This document shows, piece by piece, positions 1-11,276 of a DNA stretch of 64,000 nt. The first letter of the stretch is position 1; each line of letters opens with the position of its first letter. The DNA comes from Ceratothoa steindachneri (taxonomy: Eukaryota; Arthropoda; Malacostraca; Isopoda; Cymothoidae). Both the position numbers and the translations under genes were made by a program. The notes under the pieces were generated by a model. That model was not told the origin of the DNA. It saw only the letters and a list, made by a program, of their open reading frames with translations, and searched no databases. The stretch is taken from NCBI GenBank assembly GCA_963969495.1, contig OZ018326.1, positions 178,601,497-178,665,496 on the forward strand, written 5' to 3'.

Positions 1-414
1 TCAAACAATCCATATGTGGCGAAGAATTTAGTCTGAAAAATTTTAAGGCCTCGAGAAGAATATGATGTGATGTGTTAACGATATCGACCCTGCTCTAAAT
101 AAATTTTCCATAGAGAATGGAAATGAAGTCCTGGACGCTTGAAACGGGACATCTCTCCAGGATGGTGTCAAGTTAAAAGACCAATAGTTTCCACATGGTC
201 TACAATCACCCGACTCTCTTGGAACCAGGCAGAGAAGATGACCTGCTGCTTTTGGAACGTCTTACTTTTCCAAGATCCATCATAAACTAGAATAAGATAG
301 AATTCTCAATTAGTAGCTCTCAGCTTGTCTAGATCAAGACCTCTGGGTTGGCCTAACACCGGTGTTGCTTTCCTTGATATTCTATGTGATTGTGTGTTTC
401 AAGGTATCACCTGG

Positions 415-1260
415 TTACATCAGATTGAGAATGCCATGGAATTGATGAAAAAGGCACCAATAGAGTGTCACGGGAAGAATGTGAAACAGTACTGATATAT
501 GAGCGTCATTTATGGATGCCTGTATATTGGTAACAGAAACCTGTATAGTCTTTTCATATAAACAACCATTGTTAAGCTCAACTCGATACCTATAATGTTT
601 GAGAAAATCAGCGCCGATTATGCGATTCTGCACAGGCGCACAGATGAAAATCTTGGGAAAGACCGGTGAGCATGATGAGTTTCGTGAGTAGGAATATGCG
701 AACCGTTAACAGTATAGAGTGTTTTGGAATCGGGAGAGGGATGAACACATGTTCAAGGATATTCTATGTAAACACCGTAAACGTAAACACCGGAATTAAT
801 GAAGAATTTGATTCCAGTTATGCCATACATTTTTAAAACAGGCTAGCAGAGCGAGAAATCGACGCTATTCGGATTTCCTTCTTTGGTGTCACGGATAAAA
901 AATTGAAGGCTGGTTTGCACTTTCTGGCATCATTTCTAAACTTAGAATGCTAATAACATACTTATCCGACACTCGAACGATGCCTTTTCCTAAATTTCGA
1001 TCGAGAATGGCTTCCATATTGTGGATTCCGTTTTATAAGAGAATAAAATGGTTAAATTGTTGAGTCAACTCTTCTACTTTCTTTTCCAACTCTGATTGAA
1101 TATTTATGTTGGGGATTAGAGCAGGGTCGATTTCTACAACTTTGTCCTCGGTTTCGGGTAGCTTCTCCACCTGGGCTGCAAGGTCCATTGTGGCCATCAC
1201 GTGTTGGGCTGACGAAGGAAGATTATGAAAGAATAGTTGTCTGAAAATATCATTATCAAT
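415..1260 (-). pseudogene. Ty3/gypsy gag-protease remnant
   Basis: On the minus strand three gypsy landmarks appear in the expected order. First is a capsid-type stretch reading LFFHNLPSSAQHVMATMDLA near 1,200, which matches the 'LFxxxLPxxxQ' helix of arthropod gypsy Gag. Next is a Cys/His linker around 880-960 (HSKFRNDARKCKPAF), like the CWYHxxFGxxAxxCxxPC motif found just before the protease. Last is the retropepsin C-terminal signature IIGADFLKHYRYRVELNN near 590-630. The catalytic Asp-Thr-Gly is not visible and the pieces lie in different frames with stops between them. No RT was found below 415. Seen: the motifs. Known: their order in gypsy elements. Inferred: a decayed, truncated copy. 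Confidence 0.7.
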
Positions 1261-2029
1261 GTTAATGCAGTCTCACTCAAAACGCATTGCTTAGCTCTTA
1301 TCATTTGAATGGGGTTGCTGTCTTCAATTTTTTTCCGAAATTAGATGCTGCAGATAATGGGGATCTTCTGGTCGTTGTGATGGTCGGCCTTCATCATATT
1401 TTAAATAATGAGGTGCAAGATCTAGTATATGTTACTCGCAGGCAGAGGGGACAAAACGTAGTCGTACTTCTTTAACTTGGGTAATCCTTGCCAAGTTTAA
1501 ATGAGGTTCCACTTGAAGAAACCAGATGGCTGGATCATGTGACTAGAAGACGTCTTCAGACATTTTCGTTAAAAGATGATCAAAAGCCAATATGCGATGA
1601 GGAAATGGTGACGCAAGGCCACCAACTCCAGAGAGTGACCAATATAAAAAAACATATTCAACAGGGTGAATAAAGTAAAGGGTCCCTAGTGCGGTCGTAT
1701 GTCTATATAAAACTCCCATCGCGGACATCAACTCTACTGTGTGAAAACCCCTGTAGGACAGTGTCCGCATTTAGATCGTTAGGCTAACAGGAGTGAAGTT
1801 ACCGTTAGTTATATGCCTAATGCTATTCTAAGACACAGCCTATGTAATTCTTCTAAGCTATCCATAGCAGAATTGCATACAACGAGAATAACTAGACATC
1901 CTGGCTTTTACTGATTTATTTAAAACGTCTTCAAAAATTTATTCAGGATATTTTATAAAATAAGAACAATTAACAGGTAACTACTGCAAACATAAATATT
2001 TACTCGGTCAATTTATAGATATTTTGGTA
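1261..2029. other. No recognisable gene
   Basis: Short open frames only, none resembling a family I know. The minus strand between 1,300 and 1,700 would be the place for the N-terminal part of the adjacent gypsy gag, but I could not see it. Confidence 0.4.
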
Positions 2030-3499
2030 ACACTTCAGTTTAGGAGTGCACGGTAGGTGGCGCTGTTTATAGGCTACAATTTTGGGCTACAATATGTCTT
2101 ATGACGTCAGACGGTAGCGTCAGTTGTGACCAATCACGGCGTTATATTTTTTTATATACGAGTATATATTGGGTGGCTGTGTCCCCAGACCCCCCCCCCC
2201 CCCCGTCTCCCAATTGATTGAAACTCAGGATGATCGTAGGGTAGTCCTCCCGCAGTGATATCTCCCCCACGAGCAGTCTCCTTGAATTTACCTGTTTTTT
2301 TTCCTATTTTATTTTTTCGTATTTCTTTTCGCTGCGAACGACAACAGCTTTTTACTGGCAGAAACAAACTGGTAGCCTAATGACAGACAATACTTAATTA
2401 CTTAAGTAAAACGATTAATTACGAAAAAAATATGAAATTTGAACAATGTCTTTTAAACTTAAATGGAAACACGCGAAAAATGTACCGCTACGTGCTAATT
2501 GTTTAAAACGGCACCGCTGTTGCTTACTGTTTTCGTTTACATACGAGTATATTTTATCGCAACGAAACATGAAATTCCTGCAAAATTTAAATTCGCACTG
2601 AATTACGGGCATGATAAATATGTAGATTGGGGGCTCGAACTATGGGACGTGTTCCAAAATGTTTCACGTTTTTGGAGTAAATTTAAGGGGACGGCTCGTG
2701 TGGTGGTAACCACAATGGGAGGATCACCCTACGATGATCCTGAGTTTCAATCAATTGGGGGGTCTGGGGGGCACAGCCCCACAGTATATAATCCTAATTG
2801 TTAATAGAATAATGTTCTAACGTTTACAGAAGTGAATGATCTAATCAAAAATGACCTAAGTAAACAGCGTTTTTCGTTTGTTTAGTTTCGGGCATTTTTT
2901 CTACAAACAAAAATGGCGTCGGCTATATTTCGAATAGGACTCAAATGCGCATGACTATTCAGGCAGGGGTGAACGAAATATAAACACACAAAAATCCACT
3001 TTTTGGCCGAGCCCTAATCTACATATTTACCTCGGGCATTTTATAGTTTTCTCGATTAGTTTATGCGCTTCTAAAAAATCTAAAAGTTTTTCGCAATCAT
3101 TTAAAATAAACCCGAATTCTAATAACGAAGAAGAACAACTAGAGCATGACGAAACCGAAACATTTACGCAGCAGGTCCTATTTATAGCTACGACGTTGCC
3201 AGTAAAAAGCTGTTATCTTTCGCAGTGAAACAAAAAATACGAACAAAAATAGGAAAAAACAATAAAAGACATCAAGAAACCTTACCTAACTTAGAAAAAA
3301 TACTATAAACGAGCAGAGGCGCAGATAATTATTAAATAATACAGAATAAAGGTTACAAACCCCCAAAACAACAACAAAAATATAACGCCGTGATTGGTCA
3401 CATCTAAAGCTACCGTCTGACGTCATAAGGCATATATTGTAGCCCAAAATTGTAGCCTACTAACAGCGCCACCTACCGTGTGCCCCTAATCTGAAGTAG
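2030..3499. mobile_element. Non-autonomous terminal-inverted-repeat element
   Basis: The two ends are inverted copies of about 115 bp (2,030-2,150 and 3,381-3,499). Each includes ACGGTAGGTGGCGCTGTT near the tip, then a shared stretch with TATGACGTCAGACGGTAGC and GACCAATCACGGCGTTATAT. Inside, 2,300-2,365 pairs in inverted orientation with 3,190-3,265, so the symmetry extends about 330 bp inward on each side. No transposase is visible. A TA next to both tips could be a target duplication, but the tips are not identical, so the superfamily is unassigned. Inverted termini without coding capacity suggest mobilisation in trans. Confidence 0.7.
2155..2800. repeat. Internal inverted duplication inside the TIR element
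   Basis: A block at about 2,155-2,290 recurs inverted at about 2,675-2,798. Shared text includes ATTGATTGAAACTCAGGAT followed by CGTAGGGT, flanked by C-runs (2,190-2,204) or their G-run complement (2,758-2,771). In the left arm this block sits where the right arm has unrelated sequence (3,265-3,380), so it looks like a second module spliced into the element. Confidence 0.6.
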
Positions 3500-4890
3500 T
3501 ACCTATGTTTTACCTTTTGAAATCCCCTTAGAGATTAGTCAACTTTACTAACCTACCTTAATTTACAAAATCCAAATAAATAAGTATAATAATGTCATAT
3601 GCTCAGTGTTTCAGTGACCATATAACATTAGGTGAAAGAGTGTTATAAATCTAAATTGATTTACAACACCCTTTCACCATAACTTTTCAACTTTTCGCCA
3701 TAATTTTTGACTGACGAACCGTTTACGATTTTATTTTAATAGAAAGGCGTTGTTAAAGCTTTTCATAAATCTCACTGACACCTTGCCGTTAGCTGCCTCA
3801 GAATCTCCTACATACTTAATGATGTAGGCAGTTAGCAAGAGTCGGCGTTTATTGTAGTGGATCTCTATGCTTAGAACCAAGCGAGAGGTGGTGTGCAGTT
3901 TCCCTAATAGTAATAAGGAGAATCCGAATTTTATTCCTTCTCCCTAAACAGTAATGATATCAGCAATATTAGTCACACACCGGAAAAAAGGATGAGAATC
4001 GACGGTAGTTTGTCGCGTGTTGACGATCGTATGACCTTTGGGACGCCCTTCAGCCTATGATACGGAAGACAAGAGTTTCTCGAATTTATTGTAGATGATT
4101 GAGAACTTACGCCTTAAATCATCTGTTTTACCCTTGCTTGATAAAAGGGCTGACTAGATCTAGTGCGGTGAAAAAAAAATTAACCAAAGTATCGGTTGTT
4201 CCATCAATCTGGTCCAGAAGATTGAGATTTGCTGCATTAACAGTTTCCAAAGAAATTTTTTACTAAAGGAAGAGTAAGTGTAACCAGTGAGAGGACTCAG
4301 TGCACGCAGTAGATCTATTTGTTTCCTGAAGGTTCCTCACCCTCCGTCAGGAGCTTCAGTATACGCTGGCTATTAGAAGGGTGATGTTCTGTCTTAACGC
4401 CAGCTTGAGTGTCTAATTTGGATCAGTAGCTGGAGGGGATAAGATAAGTTCATGCACGATCGCTGTTGCTAAGAGAGGTGAAAAAGGTTAGTGTCCGCCT
4501 ATTTGCCGATATCACTTACCGATCGTGTATATGGGCAAGAAAATGTGACGTCGTCCAATGTGCACTGGAATGGAATTCGAGGAGGAATTCATTGTATGCG
4601 ATTTCAATCTACTTCAAGCAAAGTATGCACATAAAAGAGTTTCGACAGGGAAGATCAAATTTAACTTTGCACCACCAAAAAAACAGTATGTTTTGCAAAA
4701 TAATCAACCAATGGACTAAAAATCTTCTAACTCTATTTTATATTTTCCAACACCTAACACCATTTGTTATTTCCACCCACCACTTGTTGAGGTGTCTTAA
4801 CCTTTCTTGGAACTTACCACAAATCGTCGCTAGTTAATTTGTAAACAAATCCAACGAGATCATTAAATGACAGGAATGAATGCAGACTTT
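3500..4890. other. No gene; two hairpins
   Basis: A 123-codon open frame at 4,466-4,837 (+) resembles nothing I know and may be chance. Two strong dyads are noted: 3,631-3,678, and 3,783-3,842, where CCTACAT/ATGTAGG pair inside a longer imperfect stem. The rest shows no structure I can interpret. Confidence 0.35.
3631..3678. repeat. 21-bp palindrome with 6-nt loop
   Basis: Arms 3,631-3,651 and 3,658-3,678 are complementary at 19 of 21 positions (left arm starts GGTGAAAGAGTGTTATAAAT), with TAAATT between them. The size fits a mini-hairpin or a MITE remnant. No flanking duplication was seen. Confidence 0.6.
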
Positions 4891-5470
4891 GAATTTATAC
4901 TCCAGTTTTTCTTGTTTATCATTATATATTTCAAGGTTAAATATGTATTTATTTCATAATAATTTTCATCTTTCCACTAACTTTTCTATACCATGATGGA
5001 AAATTTGGTTGACTTTGATTTTAAACGGTTCAAGATTGTTTCGATTTGTTCTGGTGTTGATATCTTCATTCTCTTCAGGTTAATATCTAAACTGATTAAA
5101 AATGAATAATCTAATAAGGATAAGACTAGTGAGTATGGAGGATGACTCATTAGTTTCCAATCGAAATTGTGAAGCTATTTTATTGAATCATTTGCAATAT
5201 GAGTTCGCGCGTTGTCTTGGCGAAAGAGCACTCTTCTCATATTAATTATTGTTGGCCTTTTTACTTCAAGTGCTGCATGTGAATTGTCCAACTGAACAGA
5301 GTAAATATCTTTGGTGACAATTTGATTTTGGTCAAGATGTTCAAAATGGATTATGTCTTTCATATCCCACCAAACGCACAAAAGAATCTTCCATGGATGA
5401 GGCCCCTCTTTTTGCTGAGGTACTATTTTCACCAGGAATTATGCATGTCTAAAATGTTTAATATTATTGC
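4890..5470 (-). pseudogene. mariner-family transposase relic
   Basis: The minus strand encodes the C-terminal half of a mariner (DD34D) transposase. VWWDMKDIIHFEHL near 5,360 holds the first catalytic Asp, and LFRQDNARTHIAND near 5,200 holds the second. After a stop comes WKLMSHPPYSLVLSLLDYSF (about 5,110-5,170), where LLDYSF corresponds to the family's 'APSDYHLF' third Asp. Weak homology to the C-terminal tail continues towards 4,950. Stops just after NDSIK and upstream of the block, plus loss of the N-terminal DNA-binding half, make it non-functional. Mariner transposase performs cut-and-paste transposition at TA targets. Terminal repeats were not located. Confidence 0.85.
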
Positions 5471-6059
5471 ACATAACTAACTTTTGTCTCCTCAAACTAT
5501 CCTCCTTCTTATGGATCGTCACCTTTGAGTCGAGAAAAAGAAATGAAGATTTATAACGACATTAGAAAACTAAACAACCTTGAGGAAGTTTTTTAAATTA
5601 AAGTCAAACAATTTTTACAAACATAGTAGTAAAAAGTTATTGAAATTTAGATAATATTGGTATATACTGGTTGAAATTATATTATATTAATAAATAAATA
5701 CCTAGTAAAATTTAAATATCTTTAAAGAGTTGTTTGATTTCATTTGATAAAATAATAATAACCATGAAAAAAATGCCGCATTACTTATGTGATGAGCCAA
5801 GTAATTCATGATATATAAAGTTTTTGAAGGTAGCAGTTCATAAAACAACGGCTGTGCGAATAATTTAATTAGATGCAGGTTATTATTGCGATGCACTTAT
5901 AAATTTAGTCAAAACTTTCCGTGATTAAAAATGGCGCAGCCATTTTGTACGAAAATAATTATTTGGATTAATAGATTTATTTGGAATAAAATTAAATTAC
6001 TGCCTTGCAACGCATAAAATATATGTATCTGAGGGAAAACGTAGCGGAAAACTTAAATT

Positions 6060-6670
6060 GACCAGGAAGGAAAATTACTCGGCCAGGACCCGCTTTATGG
6101 TCCGACAAGTCCAGATACCAGTTGTTCTTTTTACCGAGGCAACGTTAAAGTCCGCATAAGTCCAGGGGAACACTGTGGTCGAGAATGCATAGTTTCAACA
6201 CTAAAGCATTATAGCCAATCTTTAATGATACGCGCCTGCAAGTCAATTTGAGGGGCTGGATAATCTGACCTGTTGTGATAGCGCTATGAATTTAGAGAAG
6301 CACCAAGCTGTCCTGAGAGATTACAGGCTCTCCTCAGTCCGATACATCTCCACAGATGTTCGGAATGGGATTTCCAGCAGGACAACGCCTTATTTAATAA
6401 CTGTGCGTGCAGCATAGAGAGGTCCCTTGAGAGCAATATCCCGGTGATGTACTCACTACCTAAATTAGCGGATATGAATCCAGTGGGAAACCTCTGAATG
6501 TACCTAAGGAGGCCCTGGGACGTTTTCAGTCAGCCTCTAATGAGCAACTGAAGGTAGTCATCACCGAGGAGTGAGTCAGTATCACACCCCTCGAGTGTCG
6601 CCCCCTCGTGGAGTGCATGCTTCGAAGAATAAATGCCTGCATCACTTTAAAGGGACCTCAACGGGCTACT
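6060..6670 (+). pseudogene. Tc1-like transposase relic
   Basis: Across several frames the plus strand matches the DDE domain of Tc1 transposases. VRYISTD then EWDFQQDNA (about 6,365) matches 'DFQQDNA', which carries the second catalytic Asp. ADMNPVGNL (about 6,470) stands where the family has DxNPIExxW, so the catalytic Glu appears to be Gly. The tail reads ITEE, a stop, then SITPLECRPLVECMLRRINA near 6,560-6,640, matching the C-terminal 'RRLVxSMxRRIxA' helix. The upstream half (about 6,110-6,300) is only faintly recognisable (VLFT for 'LFTDESRF'). Frameshifts, stops and the missing Glu make it dead. Confidence 0.85.
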
Positions 6671-7050
6671 GAGCTTCCTATATCAGTTTAGTGTTGTTGT
6701 AAATTTTTTGTTATATGTTGCTGATGTTACATGACTGAGAAAAAATTATTTTGTTAATTCTTGTTGGTTGTTTTTTGCAATATAATTTATTGTTATTTAT
6801 TCATCCTTATTTCATTTTTATCTTCATATTGATATGCAAATTAAAACTTAACTACCGTGCATTTATCTAGTTTCCTAGAATTTCCGAGGTGTCTGAAAAC
6901 TTTTGGCCGCTGCTGTTCTGTTTTATTTTCGCTTTTCTTCTTGTAAACCCTCAGAGGCATTCACCAAAACGGCGTTTAAATATCTCGTTGTGCATATAAT
7001 TCGAATTTCGATTTAATGAATTCCTTTATGATTGTGTATAATATGGTCAT

Positions 7051-7251
7051 CTACACAATTAAACCATTTTTTTTCGAAGAACTTGAGCAATTCTGGCTAT
7101 GTTCTTCAAATTCACATTCTGAGCAGATGGTTTTATTGCCCTGTGGACAGAATTTCGTTGTCCTCCTTCGTGTCATCATGGGATAAGAACTAAAGCATAT
7201 TTTCACCTCAACGAAATCCTCACCCTCAATTTGCTTGGGTCGAATTCTCAC
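7051..7251 (-). pseudogene. Cys-rich fragment, possibly piggyBac-like C-terminus
   Basis: A 66-codon minus-strand frame includes RRRTTKFCPQGNKTICSECE and then EEHSQNC. The spacing of Cys residues after a basic 'RRRTTK' stretch is reminiscent of the C-terminal zinc-binding module of piggyBac-type transposases in invertebrates. Nothing upstream (7,252 onwards on this strand) looks like the DDD catalytic domain, so this rests on one short motif and could be coincidence. Confidence 0.25.
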
Positions 7252-7689
7252 ATGAAAGAAGAAAAGACGATTTTCTTTGGTTTTCTACATCATTAAAGTT
7301 TCCCTGAAGACCACTTTAAACATGCATGTAGATTTTGAGGTTGGTGCTAAAGAATATTCAAACCATTACTTTTTGGTTTGCTACTCTTGACATGGTAAGA
7401 TAGGCTAATAATACTTTCCAGACTGTAATGATTCCTCTGTTTAATAAGGATCCAATTACATTTGTGCTCAAAAGATGAACAGATCCAACTACGCAAAAAG
7501 TCCAGATGGGTTTGCTTCTAAGGGCTAAACCAAACATTTAAAACGCTTTATGTGAACCCAACTGCAATAAAAACTTAATCATTTTGTGTCCAATCAAGAC
7601 TTCAATTAAGGCATTGGATTTATGTGATTTCTGGCTGGATTGAGAAAAGAATTGGTAGAATTATAGCAAGTTTGCAAGTGTGACTTTTG

Positions 7690-7746
7690 CTTAGGTTTGG
7701 TTGAGTTAGGTTAGCTTACGATGACTAACCAAACCTAACCCTAAGC
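7690..7746. repeat. TTAGG-like inverted motif
   Basis: CTTAGGTTTGGTTGAGTTAGG on the left faces CTAACCAAACCTAACCCTAAG on the right. The short units resemble degenerate TTAGG, the usual arthropod telomere repeat, in head-to-head orientation. It is only about 57 bp and imperfect, so it may be an interstitial relic or a chance dyad. Confidence 0.35.
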
Positions 7747-9162
7747 TTTGGAGGAGGATATTTAATTGCCAAAATTAGAGGCAGCAGATGTTATCATGAT
7801 TAAATTCGTTTTAACAATCATAAATTAATCCATCTAAAATAGCCTAATTTCAGCACTAAATGAACATTTCTGTTTAATTTTTCCTCCACATGATTACTAC
7901 ATTTAGTTTCACTATTCTTCACAGGGTAAAATTGGATTCGTATTCCTAGACATCAAAAGGTGTGACTTAATAACATCCACCACTTGAGCCCATGCGTTCC
8001 TTCTCCTTCTCGAAGATCTCGATTGAGTGAGATTCAAGCCAGGACATTCTGCTCATTTGCCCTCATCATTGTTATTAATCCCCCCCCTCCGTTTCCCACC
8101 GTTAAGTTAAATTACCACTGGTTCACACATTTATAGTTAATTATCTGTAAATGTAGGACTAATTTTCTATAAAATTCCCTCGGAAACTTTGGAGTTTTTT
8201 TTTCCCTACCACGAAATTGTTTACATAAAGCTGAACAATCTTATGACAAGATATATGTACAGTGTAATCCATACGTTCCAAGATACTACAGTTACAGTTA
8301 CATAAAAATAAATTCATTTGTTTTACGTTAATAACATATTTGCACACAAAGTTGTAGGTGGAGTGCCTTGGGATTTATGGGTCACCCTGCACATGCAACA
8401 AACATCTATTCACACTTTTGGGGTTCCTGCAGCTATTGGAATGTAATTAAATGGGTTATATTATCATTAAATGATAAATTAAAAGAAATGTTTAATCAAC
8501 AACCATATTTACATAATTTAGAGAGAACTATGGTTATGATAGGCTGATGAAACATAATTCTAAATTCTGATATGTATGGTAAAAAAGTTCTAATGTGACA
8601 AAGACGTGGATAGCAAATTTCGTACGTATAAACATTGGAAGCAAATGCATCAGTATAAGCCCTATGGATAAGCTCGTATGAGAATTACAAAGCATTATAA
8701 ACTTACGATCTCTAATCCACTTGTGGTGTGATGTAATAGAATAGAAGCAGTGAAAGAGAATCGGAATTATTTGGCGCGAAACCTTTGATGTTTAATCGGA
8801 TCTGAGGAATTTGATGTACAAGTTGGATGTGCGTACGTCGATCGTGCGAACTGGAGTATCAACGTGGATTTGGGGGCGGGAATGCGCGGAAAAGAGGCCT
8901 TATTCATCGCAAAGCAGAGTTTGACAGGTGATGGATTAGTGTCGGTGAGGTTTTAGGGTGAATCAAATCCGTTGTTTGATTTCGTTCGAATTCCGCCATT
9001 ACTCACAAAAGAAGCTCCATAATAATTCGATTGAGACCCATACCCTTCCCCCCACCAAGTGGATTAAAAATAATAATTTTGCGTAAGAAAGAGTTTCGAC
9101 ACATATTTAACGAAAAATAGTAGATACCATACATATTTACACCTTGACCCGTCCATTAGCGG

Positions 9163-9600
9163 TGGAGCTCTTTGACGCCTAGTGAATACGGTGTTGGTAT
9201 TCAGCTTTGAGGCGCAAGTTTGAGTTCTGCATGCGCGGGCATAAAAATTTCAGCGGCATCTCTATCTGGCTACCCATTGGCGAATACGTTGGTACTCATT
9301 CCCGCGGTGGGAAGTAGCTCAACACACATCATCATGCACATAGAAAATTGAAACGCCGCTATCATTTCCTGCCTACTCTTCACAGCAGGACAAATCTATA
9401 CTTTCCTGTGTTGCAAAGAATTGCGATGGGGTACTGGTGTCCCATATGGAGTACTCCTATCCACTAAGCCCTCACATTGGGTGGGCACCCGGCCTCTGGG
9501 GTCATGAAGGATCAAACACTATCCAGTTAGAGTATAAAATGCATAAGACTACTCACAACCTTTCCCTAAAAAGAACCGGGCCCTGATTCGTCCCGGCTTG
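9163..9600 (+). mobile_element. tRNA-derived SINE-like sequence
   Basis: The head at about 9,163-9,232 resembles a decayed tRNA-like promoter. CCTAGTGAATACGGTGTTGG (9,178-9,197) occupies the A-box position and AAGTTTGAGTTCTGC (9,216-9,230) looks like the B box GGTTCGAGTCC with CpG-decay changes, about 35 bp apart as expected. An anonymous body follows to about 9,600. Many invertebrate SINEs have this form. A second copy is not present in the window, so the 3' end is uncertain. Confidence 0.4.
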
Positions 9601-10041
9601 TAGGTGATTGTCATTCAGTTCTTTATGCGCATTTCATTATCCAGTGAGGGTATTACTTCCACTCGATACGAGTTTTAAATGGTGCTACTTACATTACTAC
9701 ATTATCACTTATTTTTTCTAACCTTACTCTATTTTTATCTACATTTGTAATTAATTTCTGAGATGGAGATAGGAGAAATCAGATGTAGTACGAGTTTTTT
9801 CTTTATTGACGTTTCCTTCTTCCGAAGCTTCCTCAAAGTAACGAGGAACTAAGAAAAGGAATGGACAGAACCGCCGGCTAAGGACTGTACATTACGCTAT
9901 CCTAACGTCTGAGCTCGTAAAGTATAGTCCTTAGCGCGTATAAGCCGGCGGTTATGTTCAGGGACAAGTCAAATGGGCCTTCGAGGTGAAGACGGGCGAG
10001 CTAGAAGAGGATAAAGAAGATTTGAGCAATTACCTCTACCT

Positions 10042-10461
10042 GTGAAAATCAGAATCCTCCGTGGCGATTGTGTCACCTTACACCAGAACACATACACAGA
10101 TTTTGTATGCGGGAAGTACATACAAGGCACGTGGTGCCGAAACAACCGAGAGCTACACCATACAGTCAAGGAAGGACAAGTGAAAGGATCAATAGTAGAC
10201 AATGGCTCACCATTTCCCCTCCAAATAATCAAAGAATGGGAGAATGAGGAGAATGATGTTGATTTACTGGAAGCTTCTCAGCGTCCCAAACTAAAATTAC
10301 CCCCCCAAAAAACTTCCAAATTGACCCAATTTACCCAAACGCGACAAAACCTCACGGATATTACATTTATCCAAACTAAAACAATCTTACCAGACAAGAA
10401 TCATGAGCAAGAACAAGAAAAATTTAAACCGATGAAGTCTTCAAATAATTTTAAAAGATAA
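10042..10461 (+). CDS. Hypothetical protein, 139 codons, unrecognised
   Basis: An ATG-initiated frame inside the composite unit. The first half is mixed (a GDCVTLHQNTYTDF stretch and two Cys); the second half is rich in Lys, Gln and Thr with low complexity. It has no zinc knuckle, catalytic motif or membrane segment that I recognise. The A-rich sequence downstream (10,440-10,800) is stop-rich in all frames. It may be a remnant N-terminal frame of the surrounding element or a chance ORF. Confidence 0.2.
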   Translation: MKIRILRGDCVTLHQNTYTDFVCGKYIQGTWCRNNRELHHTVKEGQVKGSIVDNGSPFPLQIIKEWENEENDVDLLEASQRPKLKLPPQKTSKLTQFTQTRQNLTDITFIQTKTILPDKNHEQEQEKFKPMKSSNNFKR

Positions 10462-10739
10462 ACAAGAACAACTGGAGTGAAAAAAGAGACAACCTAAATG
10501 AAAAATTCGAATAAGGGAAACCCTAAGTGATAACGTGAGGAATAAACTAAAACAAACAGTGACTACAAGCAAATAAACGCGAAAACAGACAAAAATAATT
10601 CAGGCTAAAGCTCAAACATAGAAAAATTACGGCATGAATGCTACAAATTACAGTGAATGCAACATCAATAAATTAAAACAAAACAGAGCTTAGACGGACA
10701 ACGAATCAAGCTAATTAAAGATTATAAAGAGAAAATATT

Positions 10740-11160
10740 AATAACAGAGAGAGTGACAGATTGGCGGCTCTCACGCAAGCTAGAGAGAAGTTGTACAGAA
10801 CAACTGGATAGATAAAAGACTAACGCCAGAGAGAAAAATTAGAGACCGTGGTTCGGATTCCACGTTAATCAGTAGGTCCTAATAATGGTATGCACCATTC
10901 TTTGTCTTATATTCCCCTGCTTGAAAGAAGAAGTTCAACTTAGATCAAATTCTTCTTTCCTATTGATCTCTCTTTTCGCCAATGCTTCTGTTCCTATCAA
11001 TCCAAGCCACCCTGCCGTATATTCTCCCTCGGGTCCACCAAACACGGTAGGACCTGGGGTAGAAAGAGGTTGGAGAGCGGAGAGGAGTTGCCCAGAGGGT
11101 TCTTTCCCCCTTCTTCCTCTGGCGGAGAGGAAGAGAAAAGAAGGTGGAGAACCTGGTGAG
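10740..11160 (+). repeat. Dispersed hairpin-bearing repeat, copy 1
   Basis: Contains the dyad CGTGGTTCGGATTCCACG (10,848-10,864) followed by AATCAGTAGGTCC and a second dyad AATGG-TATGCA-CCATT (10,884-10,899). The same order recurs at 16,199-16,253. Downstream both copies are pyrimidine-rich and then carry AGAGG/GGAGAG blocks. Family unknown. The first dyad resembles a tRNA T-arm, but there is no A box. Confidence 0.55.
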
Positions 11161-11276
11161 GATACTTTATAGATCTTCCACTTAGTTTTTCGTTACTCTG
11201 AGGAAGCTCTTGAGGGGCGAAACGTCAATAAAGAAGAGCCTCGTATTATCTGGTTTATCTTCTCTCCTCTCTCCAT

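Larger units (their letters stand above)
6700..9160. other. No confident gene
   Basis: AT-rich sequence with short open frames. The only items worth naming are the Cys-rich minus-strand frame at 7,051-7,251 and the TTAGG-like dyad at 7,690-7,746, listed separately. Poly-pyrimidine runs occur near 8,080 and 8,200. Confidence 0.35.
9760..11276. mobile_element. Composite unit with inverted ends, possibly Penelope-type
   Basis: About 90 bp at 9,760-9,850 recurs inverted at 11,188-11,276. In the right copy CTGAGGAAGCTCTTGAGGGG (11,198-11,217) is followed by CGAAACGTCAATAAAG. CTGAnGA, a short stem and GAAA is the core pattern of hammerhead-type ribozymes, which are known at Penelope-like element termini, often inverted. 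Here stem II pairs imperfectly and the left copy has lost the first C. A second inverted repeat (9,862-9,890 against 9,921-9,959, GAACCGCCGGCT core) sits just inside the left end. No RT or GIY-YIG domain lies between the ends, so the assignment is tentative. Confidence 0.4.

Noticed and set aside
4466..4837. 123-codon plus-strand gene
   Set aside because: No recognisable motif, and surrounding sequence gives no element context.
7690..7746. Interstitial telomere array
   Set aside because: Only a handful of degenerate TTAGG-like units in inverted orientation, too short to claim a telomere relic.
10848..10864. tRNA gene or SINE B box in GTGGTTCGGATTCCAC
   Set aside because: One base too long for a B box, no A box upstream, and the copy at 16.2 kb shows hairpin rather than promoter conservation.
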